Assembly: GCA_902510965.1 (NCBI GenBank)
Contig: CABXDM010000006.1
Span: 1 to 43,208, forward strand
Length of the DNA stretch: 43,208 nucleotides
Direction: 5' to 3'
Origin: an uncultured Candidatus Actinomarina sp.
GTDB taxonomy: Bacteria; Actinomycetota; Acidimicrobiia; Actinomarinales; Actinomarinaceae
Shown here: positions 16,896 through 26,494 of the stretch, piece by piece
Layout: the number at the start of each line of letters is the position of its first letter
How positions within the stretch are numbered: the stretch's first letter is position 1
Made by a program: the position numbers and the translations under genes
Notes under the pieces: generated by a model
Databases searched by the model: none
Told to the model about the DNA's origin: nothing
Seen by the model: the letters and a program-made list of their open reading frames with translations, nothing else

Positions 16896-17645
16896 ATGAA
16901 AATTGCAGTATGCGCCAAACAAATACCAGATCCCGCAATAGCTGTAACGTATGAAAACGGAACAATTGTTAGACCTGATGAACAAGTTTTAGATGATACA
17001 GACAGATACGGTATTGAGGTTGCTCTTCAGTTAAAAGAAAAGTTTGATGCTGAAGTTACCGTCATAAGCATGGGTAAACTCGGTACTCAAAAAGGTATTC
17101 AACAAGCATTGCAAATGGGAGCTGACAAGGCATTAGTAATAGAAGATGAATCACTTAAAAATTCAAATTCTCTAATGACTTCTAATGTACTCAGTGAAAT
17201 TGCAAAATTAGCTCAAGCTGATATCGTAATTTTTGGAACTGAATCTTCTGATGGATATTCTGGTGTGGTTCCTCAACAGGTCTCTAGATATTTAGATTTA
17301 CCTTGCATTTCTTATGTAAAAGGGATTGAAATCAATGATGAGATACTCCTCACCAGACAAACTATTACTGGTTCCGAAAAAGTTGTAATGCCTTCTCAAT
17401 GTGTGATTTCCGTAACAGCAAGTGGCGTTGAACCAAGATACCCAAACTTCAAAGACATAATGGCGGCAAAATCTAAGGTTGTAGAGCAAGTTAACATATC
17501 ATCAATTAACTTCACAGCTAAACAGAATCAAGAGTTTATTGAAATCAAGTCTATATCAAATGATAAAAGTGGAGAGAAACATGTTGATGAGGGTGAAGCT
17601 TTCAACCTAATTATTGAAAAATTGAAGGAAATCAAAGCAATATGA
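16896..17645 (+). CDS. etfB: Electron transfer flavoprotein subunit beta
   Basis: MKIAVCAKQIPDPA, DRYGIEVALQLKEKFDAEVTVISMG, GVEPRYPNFKDIMAAKSK. Confidence 0.96.
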   Translation: MKIAVCAKQIPDPAIAVTYENGTIVRPDEQVLDDTDRYGIEVALQLKEKFDAEVTVISMGKLGTQKGIQQALQMGADKALVIEDESLKNSNSLMTSNVLSEIAKLAQADIVIFGTESSDGYSGVVPQQVSRYLDLPCISYVKGIEINDEILLTRQTITGSEKVVMPSQCVISVTASGVEPRYPNFKDIMAAKSKVVEQVNISSINFTAKQNQEFIEIKSISNDKSGEKHVDEGEAFNLIIEKLKEIKAI

Positions 17646-18565
17646 AATCATTAATAATAGGTGAAGCTAGCAATGGAACAATTTCTTCTGGAACACTTGA
17701 ATTGATATCTAAAGTAACACAAGAAGGTCTAGATTTTAAACTAGTTACTGTTGGCTCTGATGAAAATCCTAAAATTGGTTCTGATACTTTTAAGAATACA
17801 TATATGAAGCTTAATCAGAATGAATTATCACTTGCTTCTGTTGCTGACGAAATAAGTAAGATAATTACATCTGAGTCAATTGATCTTGTTTTAGCTTCCT
17901 CTACATATGTAGGGCGAGATATAGCTGGATTTGTCTCTGTGGATTTAAACGCTAGTCCAGTTTCTAATGTAGTTAATTTTAAAATTGATGGTGATAAATT
18001 ATCCACAACCAATTCAATAGATGGTGGTGAGAGTGATTACCTAACGAATGTTACCTCTGAAGTTAAAGTTTTGCTCATCAGGCCTAAATCATTTGAAGCT
18101 TCGGTAATTGAGTTAAATGATAACTATGAGACAGTTTCAATTGAAAAAAATAATCTTTCAGTAGCAGTTCAAGATATTTTTATCGAGGAGAAAACAGGAC
18201 CACAACTAGAAGATTCAAAAATTGTAATATCGGCAGGTAGGGGTATGGTCGATGTCGAAAATCTAAAATTTATAGAAGAATTAGCTAATAAATTAAACGC
18301 CGCCATAGGTGGTACTAGGGCCATAGTTGACGCAGGTTGGATGCCTTATTCACAACAAGTTGGGCAAACAGGTAAAACCGTAAAACCTGATGTGTACATT
18401 GCTTGCGGTATATCTGGTGCAACTCAACATCAAGTCGGCATGAAAGACTCAAAATTTATTATTGCTATTAATAAAGATGAAGAAGCTCCTATATTTCAGA
18501 TTGCAGATTTGGGAGTTGTCGGAGATACATTAAGTATCATTCCAAAACTAATCGACTCTCTTTAG
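17642..18565 (+). CDS. etfA: Electron transfer flavoprotein subunit alpha
   Basis: IVISAGRGMVDVENLKFIEELANKLNAAIGGTRAIVDAGWMPYSQQVGQTGKTVKPDVYIACGISGATQHQVGM FAD-binding signature. Confidence 0.97.
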   Translation: MKSLIIGEASNGTISSGTLELISKVTQEGLDFKLVTVGSDENPKIGSDTFKNTYMKLNQNELSLASVADEISKIITSESIDLVLASSTYVGRDIAGFVSVDLNASPVSNVVNFKIDGDKLSTTNSIDGGESDYLTNVTSEVKVLLIRPKSFEASVIELNDNYETVSIEKNNLSVAVQDIFIEEKTGPQLEDSKIVISAGRGMVDVENLKFIEELANKLNAAIGGTRAIVDAGWMPYSQQVGQTGKTVKPDVYIACGISGATQHQVGMKDSKFIIAINKDEEAPIFQIADLGVVGDTLSIIPKLIDSL

Positions 18566-18960
18566 TCTTTAAATTTTATCTTATTATCGAAGGGAAGAAC
18601 TTCTTCAAATTTGTATTTCTTAGGCTCACCCTTATGGACAACAATAACATCTTCAGTTCCGAATTCAGACATTCTCTGTCTTGAAACGCCGCAGGGGAAA
18701 ATTGGTTGCTCTTCAGCATCAATGCAGGCAACAGCTAAAGTTTCAATTTTTGTTTCACCTTCTGAAATTGCCTTAAACACAGCAACATCTTCTGCACATA
18801 CAGTAGCTGGATATGAAGCATTTTCAATATTACAACCTGTGTAAATATTGCCACTGCTTGTAATCAAAGCTGCACCTACACGGAATTTTGAGTAAGGCGC
18901 ATAAGCTGTTTTAGCAATTTCTTCTGCAAGTTTTGCTAGTTTTGTATCACTTTCATTCAT
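18562..18960 (-). CDS. cdd: Cytidine deaminase
   Basis: AYAPYSKFRVGAALITSSGNIYTGCNIENASYPATVCAEDVAVF, PCGVSRQRMSEF. Confidence 0.96.
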   Translation of the reverse strand: MNESDTKLAKLAEEIAKTAYAPYSKFRVGAALITSSGNIYTGCNIENASYPATVCAEDVAVFKAISEGETKIETLAVACIDAEEQPIFPCGVSRQRMSEFGTEDVIVVHKGEPKKYKFEEVLPFDNKIKFKD

Positions 18961-21613
18961 CTTTATTTACCTCGTTAGCAATTAGGCTTTCAAATTCTGA
19001 TTTTGTTTTAATAAATATACGAGAACCTGAACCTGGTTCCATTGTTACACCATATAAAATATCACCAGCATGCATTGTCTGCTGTTGATGGGTAACAATA
19101 ATGAACTGTGCATCATCTTTTACATAATTTAATAAATTAATCATTCTATGTAAGTTGGCATCATCTAAGGCTGCTTCAACCTCATCAAGAATATAAAATG
19201 GACTTGGAAAAGATTTAAAAATAGCAAAAAGAAAAGCAATAGCAGCTAAGGATCTCTCGCCGCCAGATAAAAGACTTAATTTTTTAACCTTTTTACCTTT
19301 AGGTTGTACATTTATTTCAATACCAGTTTCTAGCAAGTTCTCTTTATTGGTTAATTCAAGAGAGCCCTTCCCTCCTGGGAATAGCTGTTCAAATATTTCT
19401 GTAAAGTGTATTGAAATAGAGTTGAATGAAGAATCTATTCTAAACTCTATTTCATCCTCAATTTCTTTAATATGAACGAGTAATTCTTTTTTTGATGAAG
19501 TTAAATCTTCTATGGAATTTGTAATCTCTTGGTGACGGGTATCTAATTGTTCATAATCTGTTTTTGCTAAGTAATTAACCACACCTATATTTTCTAATTT
19601 TTGTTCTATTGTCCTTATTTCATTTTCTATTTCATTTTGGCTATGCTGTGATGGAATAAAAGAGTCAATTACTTCAGTTTCAACACCATACATGTTTATA
19701 AGTGTTGAATAATAATGGGCTTTTTCTGAAGAGTATTCTGCTTTTTTGATAGATAGATTTCCTTTTTGTTCATTAAGTGATAAATAGTTTTTGTTAAGAT
19801 CTTCTATCTGGCTATCTAATTCAGTAATTTTTATGTTTTTATTACCGTGCTTTTGTTCGTAGACATTAGCTTGTAGCAACATAGATTCTGCAGATTTATT
19901 AAGAATACTGATAAGAGTAGTGGATTTATCGATAATATTTTCAAGCTCAGTTTTATAATTATGATCAGGTGCGTAATGTATTTCATCAATAGTCAGCTGT
20001 AAATCAGAGTTTTCATTTGTTAGGAATTTTATTTGCTCAGCTGCAGAGACTAACTGATTAGATATGGATGTAATTTCATCTTCAAGTTGTTTTAATTTTT
20101 GACGTAAACTTACCTCCTGAATCTTCAACTCATCTTTATAGGAGGAATTGTTGGAGATACTGTTTTGTTGTTCAACTTTAGAATTTAAAATATCAACGTT
20201 ATTTTTGTATTCTAATTTAATTTTTTCAAGATTTTTCTTTGTTACTTCTAACTCTCTATCAAAAATGGAAGTAATATTTTTACGGACTTTTGAGAATGAA
20301 CCTTTAAGTATGATTTTTTTTGAGATTAAGGATGAGTGGCTATCTAATAGCTCACTACTAAGTATTTTATCTTTATCCCATTTTTGGAATTCATTTTCAC
20401 TATCAGTAATGTTAAGTTCAAGTTTGGAAATAATTCCTTTTAGATAATCTAAGTCTTTTTCAAGTATTGCTTCGTTAACCTCAAGCGAAGCGGACTGGTT
20501 TTTATTATTCTCATTAAGTTGGACATTAAGATATTCAAGGTTTTGATTTAAATTAGTTAAATTGTCTTTCTTTGATATTAATTTATTTGAAAGATCGTTA
20601 ATAGTTAACGTGTTGGTTAAAACTTTATTTTGTAATTCAATTAAGCGTTTTTCTTCACGAATGGATTCCCGCTCAAGATTATCTAATCTTTCAGTAGCTA
20701 TTTGTGCAACTGATTTTACTTGTTCAGATTTTGTAGACAGTTTGTTTGAGTAATCTTTAAAAAGTGAGCTTACTGATACTCCTTGACCCAATTCTGAAGT
20801 GAGGTTTGTTTTTAGAGACTTAGCTTCATCCGTAGATTTATTAACTTCTTCTAATTGCTCAATTGTTGTTTTTAATTCATTGCTTATCCCAGTTTCCTTC
20901 TCATTGAATATTTTATATTTAAGAATATTGATATTAGTTTTGTTTTCAAGCAAAGATCCACTGAGTGTTTCATGTGCCTGTGCCTGTTCTGCTTGAATCT
21001 TTAATGGCTTAAGTTGTTTATTAATTTCTCTAAGGACATCTTTGGCTCTTTTAATTTCCTTATCACCAGATTCGATTCGTCTTAAAGCTTTGTCTTTTTT
21101 TAATTTAAACGGTAATATTCCCGCAGCTTCCTCTATGGTAACTCTATGATCTTCAGGTTTAGAATTTAATATTTCTGCAATTTGACCTTGAGAAATAATC
21201 GTATGCTGCTGTTTACCTATACCTAAATCACTTAAGAATTCTTGTATATCAAGAAGTCTGCAATTTAATCCATTCATAAAATATTCAGAAGCACCATCTC
21301 TAAAGAGTTTTCTACCAATTGAGATTTCTTCTGATCCGTTAAATTTTTCAGGATCAACAACAAAGTTTAGGTATACTTCTGCAAATCCTTTTTCTGCAAG
21401 TTTTTCAGTTCCTGCAAATATAACGTCTTCCATTTTATTTGTACGTAAAGTTCCTGGACTTTGAGTTCCTAATACCCAAGAAATTGCATCTACTACATTT
21501 GATTTACCAGAACCATTTGGACCAACGACAACATTAACCTTATTGGAAAGATCAATATTAACTTTTTCAGCGAATGACTTAAAGCCATTCACGACTATCG
21601 ATTTTAAATACAT
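18953..21613 (-). CDS. smc: SMC-family chromosome segregation ATPase, unusually short (886 aa)
   Basis: VNGFKSFAEKVNI, VGPNGSGKSNVVDAISWVLG Walker A; KLSLLSGGERSLAAIAFLFAIF signature, PFYILDEVEAALDDANL Walker B, FIIVTHQQQTM. Confidence 0.95.
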   Translation of the reverse strand: MYLKSIVVNGFKSFAEKVNIDLSNKVNVVVGPNGSGKSNVVDAISWVLGTQSPGTLRTNKMEDVIFAGTEKLAEKGFAEVYLNFVVDPEKFNGSEEISIGRKLFRDGASEYFMNGLNCRLLDIQEFLSDLGIGKQQHTIISQGQIAEILNSKPEDHRVTIEEAAGILPFKLKKDKALRRIESGDKEIKRAKDVLREINKQLKPLKIQAEQAQAHETLSGSLLENKTNINILKYKIFNEKETGISNELKTTIEQLEEVNKSTDEAKSLKTNLTSELGQGVSVSSLFKDYSNKLSTKSEQVKSVAQIATERLDNLERESIREEKRLIELQNKVLTNTLTINDLSNKLISKKDNLTNLNQNLEYLNVQLNENNKNQSASLEVNEAILEKDLDYLKGIISKLELNITDSENEFQKWDKDKILSSELLDSHSSLISKKIILKGSFSKVRKNITSIFDRELEVTKKNLEKIKLEYKNNVDILNSKVEQQNSISNNSSYKDELKIQEVSLRQKLKQLEDEITSISNQLVSAAEQIKFLTNENSDLQLTIDEIHYAPDHNYKTELENIIDKSTTLISILNKSAESMLLQANVYEQKHGNKNIKITELDSQIEDLNKNYLSLNEQKGNLSIKKAEYSSEKAHYYSTLINMYGVETEVIDSFIPSQHSQNEIENEIRTIEQKLENIGVVNYLAKTDYEQLDTRHQEITNSIEDLTSSKKELLVHIKEIEDEIEFRIDSSFNSISIHFTEIFEQLFPGGKGSLELTNKENLLETGIEINVQPKGKKVKKLSLLSGGERSLAAIAFLFAIFKSFPSPFYILDEVEAALDDANLHRMINLLNYVKDDAQFIIVTHQQQTMHAGDILYGVTMEPGSGSRIFIKTKSEFESLIANEVNKDE

Positions 21614-21671
21614 TGTTACCCTGTTGTTGTGATAATTATACTAAAGAATCACTAAAATTTTGGTATTTAAC

Positions 21672-22607
21672 CTATTTTTCTATGATTTTTATATCGGCAA
21701 CTTTTGTATTTTGATTGTTATGAGTGAATGATCTAAGAAAGTTTGAGTAGTAGTTTTCATCAATGTATCCTAGTTTTTTTCCAAAATACATGGATGCAAT
21801 TTCAACTCCCCTCTTAGATCCGTCTTTACATACTAAAACTGTGCTGGTATTTAAATCTGTAAAGAACATAGATCCTTCAGCACCTGCTTTAATAAGAACA
21901 TCTTGTGAACTCTTCTGCATAAGAATTGTATCAACTCGGTTAGTTCCAGCTGTGTGATCAGGGTGAGTAATAAATGAATTAAAAATAGTCATCCAAGATT
22001 TTCTATAAATATCTGAATCATTGAGTTTGTTAACACCGGATAAAAATATTTTTGTATTTATATACGGTGCGGGAAGACCACATCCATCAATTCCATAAAT
22101 AATATTATCTAAGGAAAATAAGTCTTTATAAAATGAATCGATCTTTTGTTGAAGTGGGTGGTCCAACTCTTGATAATTTAATATATCCAAATCAAGAAGA
22201 TTGCACAAAAGAAGCATACCTACGTGCTTTCCAGAACAATTATTATGGAGTTTTGTAATTGGTTCATCTTCAATAAGGAGTTTCTTATACGTTTCATCAT
22301 GAAATGGGATTTGTTTTTCACAAAATATGTCTTCATAATTTAAAGAGTATTTTTCTGCAGTTTCTTTGACCCTAGTGGTATGTAGAGCTTCTCCTGAGTG
22401 GGATGCGCAGAAAAGTGCTATCTCTCTTAAATCTATATCTAATCCCCTTTTTAGCATTTCAAAAACTAACGGTATAAGTTGAAATGGCTTTATTGCTGAT
22501 CTTGGAAAGTAATCAAAACTTTCTGAAGAATTATTGTTAACAATATCAATATCATGAAAAGACTCATCAATGTTATTTCTTGTTAATACGACTGTGAAAC
22601 CATCCAT
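21672..22607 (-). CDS. L-asparaginase II-family protein
   Basis: FPRSAIKPFQLIPL, ALFCASHSGEALHT, NNCSGKHVGMLLLC, YGIDGCGLPAP, HPDHTAGTNRVDT, KAGAEG. Confidence 0.88.
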   Translation of the reverse strand: MDGFTVVLTRNNIDESFHDIDIVNNNSSESFDYFPRSAIKPFQLIPLVFEMLKRGLDIDLREIALFCASHSGEALHTTRVKETAEKYSLNYEDIFCEKQIPFHDETYKKLLIEDEPITKLHNNCSGKHVGMLLLCNLLDLDILNYQELDHPLQQKIDSFYKDLFSLDNIIYGIDGCGLPAPYINTKIFLSGVNKLNDSDIYRKSWMTIFNSFITHPDHTAGTNRVDTILMQKSSQDVLIKAGAEGSMFFTDLNTSTVLVCKDGSKRGVEIASMYFGKKLGYIDENYYSNFLRSFTHNNQNTKVADIKIIEK

Positions 22608-22637
22608 AGATGAAAATTATAACAATTATTTTTTAGG

Positions 22638-23318
22638 TTAGCTAACAGTACTCAAAGCTTGTTTTGCAGCATGCTGTTGTGCACTTTTTTTTGACTTTCC
22701 TTTTCCAATACCAATGACTTTGTCGTTTAAAATAACTTCGGATATAAATTCTTTATTGTGATCAGGACCAGCAGATTTATCTTCGTAATTAACTTTTTGT
22801 CCTTTTTTTGCGTAATACTCCTGTAATCGAGTTTTGTAATCTTTAGAACCTGGATCTTCTGAAAGTTCTTTTATATTTGGATAAATAAATTTGGATACAA
22901 AATTATTAACAGTATCTAAACCCCCATCAAAGAAAAGAGCTGCGATCAATGCCTCTACGGCATCTTCTATAATTGACTTCTTGAATCTACCCCCTGTTGA
23001 GTCCTCTGCTTTGCTTAAGTATAAAAATTTGCCAATGGAAATTACTTGGCCAAGTTCTACTAATGCAGTTTGGTTAACAGCACTAGAGCGGATTTTCGTA
23101 AGATTACCTTCATCCAGATTTGGATATTTGTTAAATAAATAAATTGTTAAATCAAAATCCAAAATTGTATCACCAAGAAATTCGTAACGTTGATTCGACT
23201 CAAATGTTGGGTTTTCATCAATATATGACTTATGAGTTAATGCAATCTTCAAGAATTTAATATTTTGAAAGGTATACCCGATAATTTTCTCAAATTCGGA
23301 CAAAGGTGATTGACTCAT
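22638..23318 (-). CDS. rnc: Ribonuclease III
   Basis: ALTHKSYIDENPTFESNQRYEFLGDTILDFDLT, IIEDAVEALIAALFFDGG, C-terminal dsRBD. Confidence 0.97.
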   Translation of the reverse strand: MSQSPLSEFEKIIGYTFQNIKFLKIALTHKSYIDENPTFESNQRYEFLGDTILDFDLTIYLFNKYPNLDEGNLTKIRSSAVNQTALVELGQVISIGKFLYLSKAEDSTGGRFKKSIIEDAVEALIAALFFDGGLDTVNNFVSKFIYPNIKELSEDPGSKDYKTRLQEYYAKKGQKVNYEDKSAGPDHNKEFISEVILNDKVIGIGKGKSKKSAQQHAAKQALSTVS

Positions 23319-24286
23319 AACTCAGAAATTGTATCAGTAAATTTAGAAATAAATCCACTTTCTACTGTCTTGTTTGAGAAAATGATGGAATTCATAACAG
23401 CTTCTGCAGATGATGACCCATGTGCAATAGTTACAACCCCATTAACACCTAGCAAATAAGCGCCGTTAGTTTTATCTGGATCAAGTCTATCTTTGACGGG
23501 CTTAAGTGCTTTGTTAACTGGTAGTAAAAGTGGTTTAAATAGATTTTCAATAAATGATTTCTTGATCATCTTTTGTTGAAGCCTAGCGGTACCCTCCATG
23601 GTTTTTAAAACAATATTTCCTGTGAAACCATCAGTAACAAATACATCTGCTGAATCTGTTGCAAAATCTCTACCTTCAATATTCCCAATAAAATTTAGAT
23701 TTGAACTTTTCAAAAGTTTATAAGTATTCTTTTCTAAATCACGCCCTTTTGAAGACTCTTCACCATTATTTAATAATCCCACCCTTGGTGCTGGTATGTT
23801 AAATAGTACTTCAGCAAATTTAGATCCCATTGCTGCGAATTGAAGTAAAACTTTTGGCTTTACCTCTAAACTAGCACCAGAATCTAACAAGACAATCTCT
23901 CTATCGATTGATGGAAGTACAGATGCAATTGCTGGGCGTATTACACCTTTAATTTTTCCTAAAACAGAAATTGCTGCTACTAAACTTGCACCAGTTGAAC
24001 CAGCAGAAAAAACAGCAGATGCTTTATTATCCTTAACTAATTGCATGGCTCCAACTATGGAAGAATTTTTTTTGGTTCTGATTGCCCTAGCTGGATCATC
24101 GTCCATAGATATTACCTCTGGATAATGAACTACTGGAATTTGAGAATCTTGTAAAAAAGGTTCTATAAGATTTTTATCTCCACAAAGAATTATATCTATA
24201 CCTAGATTTTTAGCTTTTATTGCACCCTTCACTATCTCTTCGGGAGCAGAATCACCGCCCATTGCATCAACAGCAATAGTATTCAT
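23315..24286 (-). CDS. plsX: Phosphate acyltransferase
   Basis: IAVDAMGGDSAPEEIVKGA, AVFSAGSTGASL, LLDSGASLEVKP, VTDGFTGNIVLKTMEG, GVNGVVTIAHGSSS. Confidence 0.96.
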   Translation of the reverse strand: MNTIAVDAMGGDSAPEEIVKGAIKAKNLGIDIILCGDKNLIEPFLQDSQIPVVHYPEVISMDDDPARAIRTKKNSSIVGAMQLVKDNKASAVFSAGSTGASLVAAISVLGKIKGVIRPAIASVLPSIDREIVLLDSGASLEVKPKVLLQFAAMGSKFAEVLFNIPAPRVGLLNNGEESSKGRDLEKNTYKLLKSSNLNFIGNIEGRDFATDSADVFVTDGFTGNIVLKTMEGTARLQQKMIKKSFIENLFKPLLLPVNKALKPVKDRLDPDKTNGAYLLGVNGVVTIAHGSSSAEAVMNSIIFSNKTVESGFISKFTDTISEL

Positions 24287-24296
24287 AATTTATATA

Positions 24297-24479
24297 TTAG
24301 CTATTTTCAGGTTCTTTAACTTGACGTCCATTATAGGTTCCATCAACAGGATTGACCCTATGTGATTGCTTTGCAACGCCAGTTTCAGGATCTATCATAA
24401 AATGAGGTTTGCTAACTTTGTGAGTTGCTTTCCTTCTTCTAGTTCTAGATTTAGACATCTTTTTCTTAGGTACGGCCAT
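24297..24479 (-). CDS. rpmF: 50S ribosomal protein L32
   Basis: MAVPKKKMSKSRTRRRKATHKV. Confidence 0.97.
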   Translation of the reverse strand: MAVPKKKMSKSRTRRRKATHKVSKPHFMIDPETGVAKQSHRVNPVDGTYNGRQVKEPENS

Positions 24480-24494
24480 TAATTTCCTTTCAAA

Positions 24495-24863
24495 CTACAA
24501 ATCTAGCTCACTTAGAGAAGAAAACGGACTTTCTTTTAAGTTTTTTTCTTCATGTTTGCAAACTGTAGTATTTTGCTCTAATCCACAAATTACACATAAA
24601 CCATTACAGTCAGTCTTACAGAGGTTAATAAGAGATATGTTATCAATTATTTTCTCAGAAATTATTGGGTGAACATCTATGGTTTCCTCTTTAAAGTCAA
24701 TGTCGTAGTCATTCTCATTTTTTAAATAGATTTTCTCTTTTATTAATGTTTCTTTATCATTAGTTGATATTTTCAAACATCTTGAACATTCACTATCGAC
24801 AGTAAAATATATATTTAGTTCTATCAAAACATAATCTCCATCACGAGTTATGAATCCAGTCAT
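24495..24863 (-). CDS. DUF177/YceD-family protein (reading frame open to ~25001; start uncertain)
   Basis: CSRCLK...KTDCNGLCVICG motifs; position before rpmF. Confidence 0.85.
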   Translation of the reverse strand: MTGFITRDGDYVLIELNIYFTVDSECSRCLKISTNDKETLIKEKIYLKNENDYDIDFKEETIDVHPIISEKIIDNISLINLCKTDCNGLCVICGLEQNTTVCKHEEKNLKESPFSSLSELDL

Positions 24864-24997
24864 TAGAGCATTGGAATCATTTGAAGAAGCCGTACCAGAA
24901 TATTTTATATTCAGAAATCCCTTTTCCTCAATGGTTAAATCTGAATTTGTATTGAGTACTTTATCTAAATTGAAAATAGTATTTAATTGTGATATAA

Positions 24998-25507
24998 CTA
25001 TTCAGGATTAATAATTTCTCGTGGTTGTCTCAATGAAGTCTTTTCATTTGCAATATAAGAATTGACTTGCTCAATTTTTGATTGAAGTTGGGTGAATAAA
25101 GCATCCATTTCATCTTCAACTTTCATTCTGTAGGATTGTGCCTCTTTTTCAGCTTGTTTAATTAATGTATTGGCTTCAATAACTGCCTCTTGAAGAACGT
25201 AGGAATTAGAAATTAATGATTCAGATTCTCTTTTTGCATTATTGATTATATTTTGAGATTCTTCTTTTGCTTCGTTGAGGAAAGTGTCTTGTTCTCTAAC
25301 AAGCCATCTTGCAGTCCTCATTTCGACCGGTAAGATATCAATTAGATTTTCAACCATTGCAATCAACTCTTTGTTACTTGCACGGCTTTTAAGAAAGTTA
25401 CCCGAGCTAAGTTTTTCTCTCAGTAATTCAAGTTGATCAACGTATTCAACCCTAACTTCTCCATTTATTATTTCCTTAAAATTATTATCTTCTGCCTCAG
25501 ACATCAT
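24998..25507 (-). CDS. DivIVA-like coiled-coil protein (actinobacterial type)
   Basis: Long heptad region ARWLVREQDTFLNEAKEESQNIINNAKRESESLI...; between coaD and DUF177. Confidence 0.7.
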   Translation of the reverse strand: MMSEAEDNNFKEIINGEVRVEYVDQLELLREKLSSGNFLKSRASNKELIAMVENLIDILPVEMRTARWLVREQDTFLNEAKEESQNIINNAKRESESLISNSYVLQEAVIEANTLIKQAEKEAQSYRMKVEDEMDALFTQLQSKIEQVNSYIANEKTSLRQPREIINPE

Positions 25508-25961
25508 TCATCCTTTTTAATACATTGGCTGGTACAAGTTTGGAGACATCTCCACCGTAGGAATTTATTTCTTTAACCATTGAGCTCGAAACATAACCAT
25601 ATTCCGGTGACGCTGGAATAAAAATTGTTTCAAAATCAGCTAAATTCGAATTCATTTGAGCCATTTGAAATTCATAGTCAAAATCCGTCATTGCCCTGAG
25701 TCCTTTAACTATCGCTTGTACGTCATTAACTTTTGCGAAATCGACAAGCAAACCTTCAAAGGTTTTCGTTGAGACATTTGGAGTGTCAGATATTATTTCA
25801 TTGAGCATTAATTCTCTTATTTCAGTAGTGAATAGTGATTTTTTCGAAGGATTGACAACGACACCAATTAAAACCTCCTCAAAGACTTTCGAACATCTTT
25901 TAATAACATCAATGTGTCCATTAGTTGGAGGATCAAATGAGCCTGGTATAAGTACTTTCAT
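25497..25961 (-). CDS. coaD: Phosphopantetheine adenylyltransferase
   Basis: MKVLIPGSFDPPTNGHIDVIKRC, VKGLRAMTDFDYEFQMAQMN, YGYVSSSMVKEI. Confidence 0.97.
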   Translation of the reverse strand: MKVLIPGSFDPPTNGHIDVIKRCSKVFEEVLIGVVVNPSKKSLFTTEIRELMLNEIISDTPNVSTKTFEGLLVDFAKVNDVQAIVKGLRAMTDFDYEFQMAQMNSNLADFETIFIPASPEYGYVSSSMVKEINSYGGDVSKLVPANVLKRMNDV

Positions 25962-26494
25962 AATTTCTTTATAAGTAAAATTCTACTTTGTCCATAGAGT
26001 TTTTCTTTATATATTTTTAACTTTTTAGAGGTAATTGAAGTAACTGACTTTATGTGTCTATGGCATACAATAATCCCCTCTTCTTCAATTAAATTTTCTA
26101 GGTTTGAAATCTCTTCTGAGACCTTATGATCGTCTAAATTAAAGGGTGGGTCATAAAAGATTATCCTGTATTTATCGTATGCATTTAAAATATACTTATC
26201 AGCTGACATATTTTGAATGTTGTAGTTGTTGCCAAATTTTGTAAGATTTTTTTCAATTATAGCTGAACATTTATCAGAGAAATCTACAAAAGTTACATAC
26301 TTAGCTCCTCTACTCAAAGCTTCTATACCCATACTTCCCGACCCAGCATACAAATCAAGAATCATGGAGCCCTCAATCTGAAATTGAAGTGAGCTAAAAA
26401 TGCCCTCTCTTGCTACCCCCATCATCGGTCTTGTTTTAGAATCATTAATAGTTAAAATATTTTGGCCCTTATGAGTTCCTGAGATAATTTTCAA
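25958..26494 (-). CDS. rsmD: 16S rRNA (guanine(966)-N(2))-methyltransferase
   Basis: TRPMMGVAREGIFSSLQ, ILDLYAGSGSMGIEALSRGA, IIFYDPPF. Confidence 0.94.
   Translation of the reverse strand: MKIISGTHKGQNILTINDSKTRPMMGVAREGIFSSLQFQIEGSMILDLYAGSGSMGIEALSRGAKYVTFVDFSDKCSAIIEKNLTKFGNNYNIQNMSADKYILNAYDKYRIIFYDPPFNLDDHKVSEEISNLENLIEEEGIIVCHRHIKSVTSITSKKLKIYKEKLYGQSRILLIKKL

Noticed and set aside
20148-20447. Ser/Phe-rich plus-strand ORFs antisense to smc (also 20562-20753 and 20799-20996)
   Set aside because: Composition is what Lys/Glu-rich coiled-coil codons give when read in reverse complement; not credible genes.
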